From positions 1 through 29,542 of the forward strand of contig CAJUJY010000045.1 of NCBI GenBank assembly GCA_910586555.1: a stretch of DNA of 29,542 nt, given 5' to 3'. The notes under the pieces were generated by a model, which made no database searches, was not told the origin of the DNA, and was given only the letters and a program-made list of their open reading frames with translations. A program made the translations under genes and the position numbers. The first letter of the stretch is position 1, and every line of letters starts with the position of its first letter. The stretch is from an uncultured Lachnospiraceae bacterium. Lineage in GTDB: Bacteria > Bacillota > Clostridia > Lachnospirales > Lachnospiraceae. Of the stretch, positions 7,757-15,633 are shown in pieces.

Positions 7757-9073
7757 TTAACACCCAACCCCGGCATATTTATTTTTAAGTATATCTATAT
7801 ATTTCTTCTGCTCCCTTGAAACTCCAAAACCCATAAACCGGCATGTATGGTCATTTTTTAAAATGCAGTAGCACATTCTCTTCCAGCTTGGCAAATCTTT
7901 TGATGACTTTATGTCATCTGTATGGTCTGGTATCCTTCCAAGGAATATAACCCGGGAGTTTTTCATAATTGTATAATTAGAAACCCCGTTGCGCTTTATT
8001 TTATAACCATGTTCCATAAGTTCCTTTATTGTTTCTTCTTCAAGCCCTCCGCCTGTTTTATGCCAGAATTCTATTGAAGTGCGGAACTTTCTTACATAAT
8101 TATTTCTAAGACGCACAGGAAGGGTATCTAATAAGAACTTTGTATATGATTCCCATGTATGCCCTTCTGGAAGTGAAAGGTTCCTGTAGCCAAGTGCTTT
8201 TGTCCTGCCATAAATTGCGCCAAAATTAGCGCCTTTAACACGTCCTATAAGTTTTGCCCATATTTCAGGGTCAATAACCCTGTATAAGTTAAGGCTGTCT
8301 TTAGCATAATCGTTAAAAGGTGATGCAACACGCATCTGGTCAGGTTTAAGCCCTGCCATATAGTATAGGTCATAAAGCTTGTTATAATCATACCCAAAAA
8401 GGTAGTTGGCATGCCATACATCACCAGTAAGCCAGTCATATATAGGTGATGCTGTCCACACATCTTTAAACTGCCTGCTTATAAAACACTTACCCTTATA
8501 ACCATATTTTTTATTTAAAATACCGCTGTAGCGCTGCATTGACTCTTCAGCCCTTATACCAAGCAGGCATACGGTTTTTTTGCTGCCATGTGAAATCTTG
8601 TACCACCTGCTGAACTGCTTTGCAAGATCCCCCTGCTGCATTTTGTAACGGTAAGTTGTAAACGGGTTATTTTCAAGGTTAATAACATATGGGTGTTCTG
8701 GCATAGGACGCACCCATGCATCTTTTTTAGTGTCGTCCCACGGAAACCAGTACATTTCATAACTGCTTAATGCTGTTCTTGTTGCCATTGGAAGGCATAC
8801 CCAGTATAACTCGGCCTTTCCTTCAAGCCTTTTAAATGTACATTCCACATATTCTGTTGTAACTGTATACTGCGCCTCAAAATCCTGATGGAATACACCA
8901 ATTTTTTTATCTGGATAATATTTTTCCTGGAAATCAAGTACCAGGTTTAATAAAACCCCACTGTCTTTTCCGCCAGAAAAAGACACAAATATATTATCAA
9001 ATTCCTGGAAAATAAAATCCAGGCGTTTCTGTAATGCATCATAAACATTTTGTTCTGTATATTGTTTAACCAT
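7757..9073 (-). CDS. PAPS-reductase-family PP-loop protein with DUF3440, IbrA-like
   Basis: A 438-residue protein. The N-terminal PP-loop ATP pyrophosphatase motif FSGGKDSG is at residues 32-39, inside a phosphoadenosine phosphosulfate reductase-like fold, with VCLLGIRAEESMQR as a second family motif and SPIYDWLTGDVW after it. The C-terminal half resembles DUF3440, the extension found in IbrA. It is longer than true PAPS reductases and lacks their short Cys-containing C-terminus, so sulfate assimilation is unlikely. PP-loop enzymes adenylate a substrate, often for sulfur or nitrogen transfer to nucleic acids (DndC is in the same superfamily). It lies 26 bp after the rubredoxin/FMN gene and 92 bp before the ParB-like gene. 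The start has AAAGGAA upstream. Confidence 0.83.
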   Translation of the reverse strand: MVKQYTEQNVYDALQKRLDFIFQEFDNIFVSFSGGKDSGVLLNLVLDFQEKYYPDKKIGVFHQDFEAQYTVTTEYVECTFKRLEGKAELYWVCLPMATRTALSSYEMYWFPWDDTKKDAWVRPMPEHPYVINLENNPFTTYRYKMQQGDLAKQFSRWYKISHGSKKTVCLLGIRAEESMQRYSGILNKKYGYKGKCFISRQFKDVWTASPIYDWLTGDVWHANYLFGYDYNKLYDLYYMAGLKPDQMRVASPFNDYAKDSLNLYRVIDPEIWAKLIGRVKGANFGAIYGRTKALGYRNLSLPEGHTWESYTKFLLDTLPVRLRNNYVRKFRTSIEFWHKTGGGLEEETIKELMEHGYKIKRNGVSNYTIMKNSRVIFLGRIPDHTDDIKSSKDLPSWKRMCYCILKNDHTCRFMGFGVSREQKKYIDILKNKYAGVGC

Positions 9074-9099
9074 AATAATTCCTTTATGCCATATTCATT

Positions 9100-10500
9100 T
9101 TATGCATGTTTTATATTTGTAAATTCTGATATTTCCCTGTTTAGTGTAACTAAATCATCTGTACAAAGCCCATGTACTGAATTATGTCCTGTAATACGTG
9201 CAAACATTTTTAACTCTTCTAATGTTACATTAAGATAATTTGCAACCCTTTGTGCCGCCTGTTCTGTTTTAAGCCTTTCCCTTAATTCTGGATCTTGTGT
9301 TGCAATCCCCACAGGACAGTTACCCATGCCACAAATCCTGTACTGCTGGCAGGCAGCAGCTATTAATGCAGCACTTGCCACAGCAACGGCATCTGCACCC
9401 ATAGCAAGTGCCTTTGCAATATCAGCAGATACACGCAGTCCCCCTGTAATTACTAGTGAAATATCCGAATTTACAGAATTAAGGTATTTTTTTGCACGGT
9501 AAAGTGCATAAACTGTTGGCAGGGTTGTTGCTTCCCTTAAGAAAAACGGGCTTGAACCAGTTGCCCCGCCTCTTCCGTCAACTGTAATAAAATCTGGATC
9601 TGCATACACACAATATTCCAGATCCCTTTCAATATGTCCTGCTGCAATTTTAATTCCTACAGGCCTGCCACCGGAACGTTTACGTAACATATCTGTCATT
9701 TTCTTTAAATCTTCTTTGGATTTAAGTTCTTTAAACTTGCTTGGACTCTGTATATCCTTACCTGGTTTCCTTCCACGCAGCCGTGCAATTTCCTCTGTTA
9801 CCTTTTCACCTGGCAGATGTCCTCCCATGCCAGGTTTTGTCCCCTGCCCAATCTTTATTTCAATGGCATCTGCTGCACGCAGGTTTTCATCTGTTACACT
9901 GTATTTATTAGGAATGTATTCAAACATGTACTTATATGAAGCCTCCATCTCTTCTGGCAATATACCGCCTTCACCACTGCACATTGCAGTGCCTGCCATT
10001 GCAGAACCCTTTGCAAGTGCTATTTTAGCTTCTTTTGATAATGCCCCAAATGACATATGTGAAATATATACAGGGCTTTTTAATACCATAGGTTTTTTAG
10101 CATTTTTCCCAATAACTGTCATTGTTGTAACATGTTCATCTTCATCAAGCGGTGCAGGGTTTAACTGTGCACCAAGAAGCAGTATATCATCCCACCCTGG
10201 CATTGGCATATTTGTACCCATTGCACCGCTTATATGCTTTCCTGTTACTGCCATCTGGTGTATTTCTTCCATATAGCGGCAGGACTTGTCAACACGGTAT
10301 AAACTGCTGTCATAATCCAAATTATGGTATTCTTTTCCTGTATCTTTATATACACTGGAATTTTTAGAATCTATACTGTCTGTATTCTCTGGTTGTTCTT
10401 CTTTAAATACCTCTTTTGGTTTCCCACAGACTGGGCATTTTTCTGGTGGCTCACTTCCTTCATACACATAACCACAGACTGTACATACAAATTTCTTCAT
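9100..10500 (-). CDS. Rubredoxin-fused FMN-binding glutamate-synthase-like protein
   Basis: A 466-residue redox protein. Residues 1-30 form a rubredoxin-like Fe-Cys4 site (Cys6, Cys9, Cys22, Cys25). A Ser/Asp-rich linker follows, then an FMN-binding glutamate-synthase central barrel (about 75-460). The three Cys of the 3Fe-4S site are conserved with the glutamate synthase spacing: Cys384-x5-Cys390-x4-Cys395 in CQQYRICGMGNCPVG. The amidotransferase domain and the C-terminal GXGXG domain of full glutamate synthase are absent. It is therefore a short, archaeal-type homologue that may take ammonia from elsewhere or do another FMN chemistry with rubredoxin-delivered electrons. It is first in the minus-strand set with the PP-loop, ParB-like and deaminase genes. 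An AAGGGGGAG ribosome site precedes the start. Confidence 0.85.
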   Translation of the reverse strand: MKKFVCTVCGYVYEGSEPPEKCPVCGKPKEVFKEEQPENTDSIDSKNSSVYKDTGKEYHNLDYDSSLYRVDKSCRYMEEIHQMAVTGKHISGAMGTNMPMPGWDDILLLGAQLNPAPLDEDEHVTTMTVIGKNAKKPMVLKSPVYISHMSFGALSKEAKIALAKGSAMAGTAMCSGEGGILPEEMEASYKYMFEYIPNKYSVTDENLRAADAIEIKIGQGTKPGMGGHLPGEKVTEEIARLRGRKPGKDIQSPSKFKELKSKEDLKKMTDMLRKRSGGRPVGIKIAAGHIERDLEYCVYADPDFITVDGRGGATGSSPFFLREATTLPTVYALYRAKKYLNSVNSDISLVITGGLRVSADIAKALAMGADAVAVASAALIAAACQQYRICGMGNCPVGIATQDPELRERLKTEQAAQRVANYLNVTLEELKMFARITGHNSVHGLCTDDLVTLNREISEFTNIKHA

Positions 10501-10517
10501 AATTCTCCCCCTTCCGG

Positions 10518-10559
10518 CTTAAAATGCGTCATAATTGCATCATAAATGTATCATAAATG
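10518..10559. repeat. 11-bp tandem direct repeats in the leader of the rubredoxin/FMN gene
   Basis: On plus, the units CGTCATAATTG, CATCATAAATG and TATCATAAATG run end to end from 10527 to 10559, with a partial CTTAAAATG before them. The period of about one helical turn is typical of direct-repeat protein sites. They lie between the promoter and the ribosome site. Confidence 0.55.
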
Positions 10560-10580
10560 GTAAATTTTGTATTATTATGT

Positions 10581-10609
10581 ATTATATATCAAAAAAACTG
10601 AATTGAAAA
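10581..10609 (-). promoter_or_regulatory. Putative promoter of the rubredoxin/FMN-PP-loop-ParB-deaminase set
   Basis: Read on minus, TTTTCA (10604-10609) and TATAAT (10581-10586) are separated by 17 bp. The -10 box is perfect and the -35 box matches 4 of 6. It is placed about 80 bp before the gene start, with the tandem repeats downstream of it. Confidence 0.5.
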
Positions 10610-10652
10610 CAGTAATTCCATAACAAGATTATATTAAATATTTATAAACCAC

Positions 10653-10681
10653 TTGACAGAATTAAAAAATAAGTATATTAT
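10653..10681 (+). promoter_or_regulatory. Strong sigma-A promoter of a predicted small RNA
   Basis: TTGACA (10653-10658) and TATTAT (10676-10681) are separated by exactly 17 bp. It points along plus, away from all nearby protein genes, which are on minus. A terminator follows about 75 bp later with no open reading frame between. Confidence 0.75.
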
Positions 10682-10687
10682 CATAGT

Positions 10688-10762
10688 TGTTAGTAGGGAA
10701 AACCTGCTACCCTTTTTTCAATTCATACCTAGGCATCCTGTACCCACAGGATGCCATTTTGT
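10688..10762 (+). ncRNA. Predicted small RNA of about 75 nt, family unknown
   Basis: A consensus promoter ends at 10681 and an intrinsic terminator ends near 10762, defining a short plus-strand transcript in a gap between two minus-strand genes. The 5' part holds a first hairpin, GTAG-GG-AAAA-CC-TG-CTAC, at about 10693-10711, followed by CCCTTTTTT and a short single-stranded stretch. The 3' part is the terminator hairpin. No start codon with a ribosome site was seen. It does not match any riboswitch, 6S, SRP or tmRNA pattern that could be recognised by eye. The transcript ends before the convergent terminator of the HAM1-like gene. Confidence 0.6.
10732..10762 (+). terminator. Intrinsic terminator of the predicted small RNA
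   Basis: GGCATCCTGT (10732-10741) and ACAGGATGCC (10746-10755) form a perfect 10-bp stem with an ACCC loop, followed by ATTTTGTTATT. The T-rich side is on plus only. Confidence 0.8.
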
Positions 10763-10784
10763 TATTAAATTCCAGGAACGCTAA

Positions 10785-10818
10785 AAAGTGCCTTCTGTTA
10801 TAATACAGAAAGCACTTT
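10785..10818 (-). terminator. Intrinsic terminator of the HAM1-like gene
   Basis: Arms AAAGTGCCTTCTGT and ACAGAAAGCACTTT pair with one mismatch around TATAAT. On minus the RNA continues GGCACTTTTTAGC. The stem is nearly identical to the terminator at 16291-16327. Confidence 0.75.
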
Positions 10819-10834
10819 ATAATTTTTTGTATTA

Positions 10835-11455
10835 CTATTGCTTTAAGCAGGAAAGTACAGCTATATTCTTAAAAAAATTTAGAAAACCATCTTCTACAGC
10901 CATTTTTTCCAGTTCTTCTTCTTTAAGGTCATAATAATACTGGCCTGTTTTAATGTCTATTGACAAGCTGTCAAGTGGAAAGCCTTTCTTAAGGATTTTA
11001 TGTGGTTTTTCTGTTATAATGAACTGGCTGCTTTCCATTGATGGCTCCATTGCTTCATATATATGGCTATTATCCCAGATAAGGCATATAGCATTTTTAT
11101 ACTTTGCTTTAAGATTCCCATACTTGTGTGCAAGTCCCGAATAATATCTAATCATGCCACTATCTGTTAAATATTTGCCATTTATTGTACGTACATGCAC
11201 ACCTGGCTGTAAATGGGCAGGCAGGTTATCAAAATACAGACCTGAATCACAAGAAAATACAGGTATTTTAAAAGCATTATAATAAGCATGTGCTTTTTTT
11301 CTTGCATTTTCAAGCGGGGTATTCCCATCTTCCAAAACATCTGGTATTACAGTGTTTAAACTGTCAAGGCCAGTTACTTCTATTCCAATCTGTTTTAGTT
11401 TTTTCTCCATAACAGATATTTTTGACGGGTTCTTTGTGCCATATAATAATTTCAT
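10835..11455 (-). CDS. HAM1/RdgB-like non-canonical purine NTP pyrophosphatase
   Basis: A 206-residue protein resembling the Ham1 (ITPase) family, which hydrolyses dITP, XTP and ITP to the monophosphate to clean the nucleotide pool. Family landmarks are the N-terminal LLYGTKNPSKI (usually T-x-N-x-x-K), EDGNTPLENARKKA (the E-x-x-x-T-x-x-E-N-A-x-x-K-A helix), FSCDSGLYFDNL (DDSGL in the family) and PGVHVR. The C-terminal part, with LIWDNSHIYEAMEPS, is more diverged than in housekeeping RdgB, so substrate use may differ. The start chosen is the ATG at 11455, preceded by an AGAGGGGA site, rather than the ATG eight codons upstream. It follows the ABC ATPase gene by 86 bp on the same strand and could be in the same transcript. 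Confidence 0.78.
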   Translation of the reverse strand: MKLLYGTKNPSKISVMEKKLKQIGIEVTGLDSLNTVIPDVLEDGNTPLENARKKAHAYYNAFKIPVFSCDSGLYFDNLPAHLQPGVHVRTINGKYLTDSGMIRYYSGLAHKYGNLKAKYKNAICLIWDNSHIYEAMEPSMESSQFIITEKPHKILKKGFPLDSLSIDIKTGQYYYDLKEEELEKMAVEDGFLNFFKNIAVLSCLKQ

Positions 11456-11541
11456 ATTATTGTCCCCTCTTGATAACATGCTTTACTTGCCTATACCACA
11501 TATAAGCAAATGCGGCTGTTAGCTTTACTTTTTTCTATATC

Positions 11542-12405
11542 TTAACTGTTAAATGTATTTAAATACACATCTTCTAAATTCGCTGTGCACCTGCAATAAT
11601 TATATCCTTCTGGTGCAGTACCTGCAATAATTTTAATATGGACACCATCTTCCCTGTTGTTAATATTACTGACAATATATTTTTCCTGGATTTCACTGAG
11701 TTTCCCATAATCTGCTGAAATGTCATAGACCTTTTCTGATACATCTTGTATTAGCTGCCCTGGTGTACCATTTTTAATTATTTTTCCATTTCCTATCAGG
11801 CAGATTTCATTTGCAACTGCCTCCACATCTGATACAATATGGGTTGCCAGTATAACAATGCGTCCCTCTGATATCATACTAATATAATTCCTGATACGGA
11901 TTCTTTCCTGTGGGTCTACACCTGCTGTCGGCTCATCAAGTACCAGTATTTCTGGATCGTTTAATAATGCCTGTGCAAGCATAAGGCGCTGTTTCATGCC
12001 CCCGGAAAGACTGCCTGTCCTTGTCCTTTTTTTATCTTGAAGGTTAAACGCTTCCATTAATTCTAAAGAACGTTTCTTTGCCTTACTTTTTTCCAGCCCT
12101 TTAAGCCTGGAAATATACATAAGAAAAGCATATACACTGAAATCATTATAAAAACCCTGTGTCTGTGGCATATAACCAATAACAGTCCTGTAATTTCTGC
12201 CCAGTGTTTTAATATCTTTCCCGTCTAAAAGTATTTCCCCTTCCTGTCTTGCAATATTGTCTGTAATTAAATTAATCAGTGTGCTTTTGCCAGCGCCATT
12301 AGGCCCTAAAAGGCCATACAGGCCAGGGGTAAATGTAATTGATATCCCTGAAAGGGCATGTACTTTTCCATAATCTTTTTTAATATTGCGGATTACTAGT
12401 TCCAT
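11542..12405 (-). CDS. ABC transporter ATP-binding protein
   Basis: A 287-residue ABC ATPase with all core motifs: Walker A GPNGAGKS (34-41), signature LSGGMKQR (133-140), Walker B ILVLDEP (153-159) and the switch His189 in LATHI. The Q-loop is at MPQTQGF. A C-terminal extension of about 70 residues after the switch resembles that of exporters in the ABC-2/bacteriocin-associated groups. It starts 6 bp after the stop of the large membrane-protein gene and surely forms a complex with that protein. It would power export, or remove a substrate from the membrane. Confidence 0.93.
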   Translation of the reverse strand: MELVIRNIKKDYGKVHALSGISITFTPGLYGLLGPNGAGKSTLINLITDNIARQEGEILLDGKDIKTLGRNYRTVIGYMPQTQGFYNDFSVYAFLMYISRLKGLEKSKAKKRSLELMEAFNLQDKKRTRTGSLSGGMKQRLMLAQALLNDPEILVLDEPTAGVDPQERIRIRNYISMISEGRIVILATHIVSDVEAVANEICLIGNGKIIKNGTPGQLIQDVSEKVYDISADYGKLSEIQEKYIVSNINNREDGVHIKIIAGTAPEGYNYCRCTANLEDVYLNTFNS

Positions 12406-12411
12406 ATAAAA

Positions 12412-14289
12412 TCACCTGCCTGTTTTCTTTATAATTACTTTTACAATCCCAAAGGCAGACAAAACTAAAAGCAACATAACCGCCATCTTCAGGAATAAAT
12501 ATAATACCATAAACTGTAGGATATTACAACTAAAGGGAACTGCTGTAAGCCTTTGGATGCTCTGTACTGGGGCAAAAAGCCCTGAAATCCCATAGAATTT
12601 ATATACAGAAGCAATTTCTAGTACGTTTTTAATTACAAACATAATAGCAGTGGTGCATATTAACAACACAGCTTTTCTTCTGTCCAGTTCATGCCTGCCA
12701 TATTTACAAAGACTAAGCAAGGTATCTGTCTTAGATACCTTTTCTTCCCAAAAAAGCCCAAAAGCAAGCAGAAGCATCACTACAATAAAAACAAAATCCT
12801 GCAAATCCAGCCTGTTTTTAAACAGCCTGTTATAACAATATAAATTAATATACCAGCCATCAATGTTTTTATCTTCCTTAAGGGACGCTAAATACTCCCT
12901 CTGTGTCATAATTTCATTATAAAATATCTGTTCTGTCTGGTAAGCGCTGCACTTATACTGTATTTCTTCATATGTATTAATATCTATTTCCCCTGCCTCA
13001 TAACTTTTTACTGCCTGTGCATATTCTTCTGCCAGCGCATCCAAAAAACTGCCTAGCTGTTCTAATTCCTTATCAGAAGCTTTGTCTGGAACGCCTTCAT
13101 ACCGTTCAATGAAAGAACAGTACATTTCCTGGATTTCAGATTTTATTGCAACCGTAAAATCTGCCTGCTTTATAAAAATAAAGGCAAGCACAAGCAATAA
13201 TAAAATCCCCTTCTGGCTGATTAATAATTTATATGCTTCAAACCCCATACTGTTTAAATGCTCCTGCAATAAAACCAGCAAAGAGGAAAACGGTATTTTA
13301 AAATGGCGGGAAACAGATGGATAAGTAATAACTGCCTTTAAAATGCTGCAAAATGACAATACCATACAAATTACAATAATAACCACAGCCGCTACTATTT
13401 CTTTTGCAACAGGATATGAAAAAATATTTAAGTTGGCATATTCTGTAAAAAAAGAATTATCCTTTATCTGGTACCACAGGTTACAATATTTCAATATACA
13501 AAACGGTGAATTTACCTTTACCACAGAATAAAGCAAAACTTCTGTTAATGATATGCCTGCAAGAATTGCTGTCCCAATTATTATATTATCAATAAAATAA
13601 TAAACACTCCATGCAATAAGTGCAATAATAAACAGGAAAATGCAGCGGCACAATAAAAAAATAAGTAAAAACTCCCAGATATCCAGTCTGTATGTAACAT
13701 TTATAAATGCCGGGACTGACTGGACAGGATACTTCAAAGCAGAAAAATAACCTGTTCCATAAATTATCCCGCTTATAAGAAATAAACTTCCATATAAAGC
13801 CACAGCCAGTACAATACACCATAACATAAGTGCAATAAGCTTTCTAAATATCCTTCTTCCCCTTCCGTTACATGCGGCATAAGCCATATACCTAAGCCCT
13901 GCCTCATCTTTATCTGTAAGTGCAAAAACAACCACAAGAACACAGATTACTCCAAAGAAATGTACAAAATTATAATTAAAGAGGGCCGTAAACCCTCTAT
14001 AATCAAAAGAAACAGGCACAGTTTCCAAAAGCTTTTTATAATCGTGTGTTGTCTTTTCAATATTACGTTTAGAAAACCCGTCTTCAACCTTAAAAATGCT
14101 AATCTGGTTCATTGAAACAGACTGTTGTAAAACATCTTCTATATTCTGGTTATATCTGTTAATATAATCCTTTTCCAGTACTGTCTTATTTTCCACAAAA
14201 TAATAGATACAAGACACCATATAAATACAAAGTACTGCCAGAAGCAGATTCCTGGCAAAACGTTTCCTGATAACAGTTTTCCACTCCAT
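12412..14289 (-). CDS. Large ABC-type membrane protein with two extracytoplasmic domains
   Basis: A 625-residue polytopic protein that appears to be two halves. The first half has a TM helix (about 14-31), an outside segment (32-105), and helices near 108-124, 150-177, 205-228, 234-256 and 296-321. The second has a helix at about 360-376, a Glu/Lys-rich helical outside domain (377-497), and helices near 498-514, 539-561 and 590-617. The arrangement TM, long outside domain, then a TM block, repeated, is like bacteriocin-associated integral membrane proteins (DUF1430 type) or ABC-2 permeases; neither family can be confirmed by eye. It lies between the lipoprotein (6 bp) and ATPase (6 bp) genes, so it is the membrane part of the transporter. 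A GGAG site precedes the start. Confidence 0.75.
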   Translation of the reverse strand: MEWKTVIRKRFARNLLLAVLCIYMVSCIYYFVENKTVLEKDYINRYNQNIEDVLQQSVSMNQISIFKVEDGFSKRNIEKTTHDYKKLLETVPVSFDYRGFTALFNYNFVHFFGVICVLVVVFALTDKDEAGLRYMAYAACNGRGRRIFRKLIALMLWCIVLAVALYGSLFLISGIIYGTGYFSALKYPVQSVPAFINVTYRLDIWEFLLIFLLCRCIFLFIIALIAWSVYYFIDNIIIGTAILAGISLTEVLLYSVVKVNSPFCILKYCNLWYQIKDNSFFTEYANLNIFSYPVAKEIVAAVVIIVICMVLSFCSILKAVITYPSVSRHFKIPFSSLLVLLQEHLNSMGFEAYKLLISQKGILLLLVLAFIFIKQADFTVAIKSEIQEMYCSFIERYEGVPDKASDKELEQLGSFLDALAEEYAQAVKSYEAGEIDINTYEEIQYKCSAYQTEQIFYNEIMTQREYLASLKEDKNIDGWYINLYCYNRLFKNRLDLQDFVFIVVMLLLAFGLFWEEKVSKTDTLLSLCKYGRHELDRRKAVLLICTTAIMFVIKNVLEIASVYKFYGISGLFAPVQSIQRLTAVPFSCNILQFMVLYLFLKMAVMLLLVLSAFGIVKVIIKKTGR

Positions 14290-14295
14290 AATGTA

Positions 14296-15582
14296 TTATT
14301 CTCCTAATACTGTCCACTTTGCCATGCCTTCTGATAAATCTTTTACAGAAAGAATACCTGTTCCGCTTCCTGATGCAAAAAAATAATCCTTATCTCCCAT
14401 ATAGCATGCACCAAAACCAGTATCCGTAACCTCATTTAAAAGCTTACCTTTGGAATCATACTGTGATAATTTACAGGTATTACCATTGAAGAAATATATA
14501 AAGTCCCCATGCACTGCCACATTACCACGCACACCAGTATTAACTGCTTCTGTATCTTTCTGGTCTTCCAGTGAATAACAGTTAATTCCAGTTGCTGTAG
14601 TATAATACAGTTTATTATCAGAAATTGCATAATCAGAAATTGCATCCTTTTTCACCATCTGGACCTTGGCAGTATTAATATTTAAGGCAAAAATACCAGC
14701 ATCTATATCAATATATCCATCATCAATAAAATTCCCTGACTGGAAAAACAAGTAATCCCCATAGGCTTTCATACGGTACAGGGACGGACGGCTGCCAGCA
14801 TTTTCAAAAACAACCTCTGTGTCATCTTCACCAAGCTTTATACGGCGTAATTTTGGCTTGCTTTCCTTCCCGGTAATAAAATAAATATATCCTCTGTAGA
14901 TAAATAATTTTGGCGTTCTAAATTCTTTTACATTTTCACCTTCTGCTTTTGTTGAAGAAAGGTCTGCTTTATATAATGTCATATATTTCTCACAGGTGCT
15001 GCCATCTGGAGATACCTTATATAAATATACGTATCCTTTTTTATCATATCCTGCTATATACACATAGCCATTATAATACTGGATATAACCTCTTATATAA
15101 CCAATTTCCCCTTCACCATTGGAATTAAAAAATGCATTGCAGCTCTCACCATTATGTGCACAGTTTGGTTTATTACAAAGCGGGATATAGCTTTTGGAAG
15201 CTATATCAAAATACATAAGCCTTCCACGCCCTTCCTCCCATGTATAATACCCGTTTTCTGCTTTTGTAACACTTGTCCACAAATATTCTTGCTGGGAATC
15301 TGTTGGAACATTATATTCTAACTTATATTCCGACAAGTCAAGCTTTTCCTCTTTCATTCCAGAAACCAGATGGCTGTCATTAACTATACTTGATTTGGCA
15401 GTATCTGTATTATTTTCTGTGCCAGAACCAGTGTTATATGTTCTGTCTGGTTCTGTAGTTTTTCCTGTATTCTGGGAACTGGTACTGCTTTTTTTAGAAC
15501 AGCCTGCTAATAAAAAAATACAAAATAAAAGGGATATATAAGTTTTTTTTCTAAGTTTTTCTTTCTTAATGATTTTTTTCAT
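14296..15582 (-). CDS. Lipoprotein with beta-propeller-like repeats and a Cys/His cluster
   Basis: A 428-residue secreted lipoprotein. A basic N-terminus and a hydrophobic core lead to a lipobox LLAGC with the lipidated Cys28. A Ser/Thr/Asn-rich spacer (29-75) follows, then repeated blade-like segments (GYVYLYKVSPDG, GYIYFITG, DYLFFQSG, NKLYYTTATG, DFIYFFNG) suggesting a DUF5050-like propeller. CNKPNCAHNGESC at 136-148 gives a C-x4-C-x-H-x4-C cluster that could bind a metal or form disulfides outside the cell. It is co-directional with, and 6 bp from, the membrane-protein gene. A role as a surface sensor or accessory of the ABC system is inferred from position only. Confidence 0.8.
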   Translation of the reverse strand: MKKIIKKEKLRKKTYISLLFCIFLLAGCSKKSSTSSQNTGKTTEPDRTYNTGSGTENNTDTAKSSIVNDSHLVSGMKEEKLDLSEYKLEYNVPTDSQQEYLWTSVTKAENGYYTWEEGRGRLMYFDIASKSYIPLCNKPNCAHNGESCNAFFNSNGEGEIGYIRGYIQYYNGYVYIAGYDKKGYVYLYKVSPDGSTCEKYMTLYKADLSSTKAEGENVKEFRTPKLFIYRGYIYFITGKESKPKLRRIKLGEDDTEVVFENAGSRPSLYRMKAYGDYLFFQSGNFIDDGYIDIDAGIFALNINTAKVQMVKKDAISDYAISDNKLYYTTATGINCYSLEDQKDTEAVNTGVRGNVAVHGDFIYFFNGNTCKLSQYDSKGKLLNEVTDTGFGACYMGDKDYFFASGSGTGILSVKDLSEGMAKWTVLGE

Positions 15583-15633
15583 ATAACACCTGCCTTCTGG
15601 AATTAATCCAGGAATAATAAAGTTATGTTCTTC

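Noticed and set aside
7757..9073. True PAPS/APS reductase of sulfate assimilation
   Set aside because: The C-terminal half is DUF3440-like, the usual catalytic Cys-containing tail is missing, and no sulfate genes are nearby.
10501..10620. SAM or other riboswitch before the rubredoxin/FMN gene
   Set aside because: The leader is short and AT-rich, and has direct repeats rather than the paired helices and conserved cores of known riboswitches.
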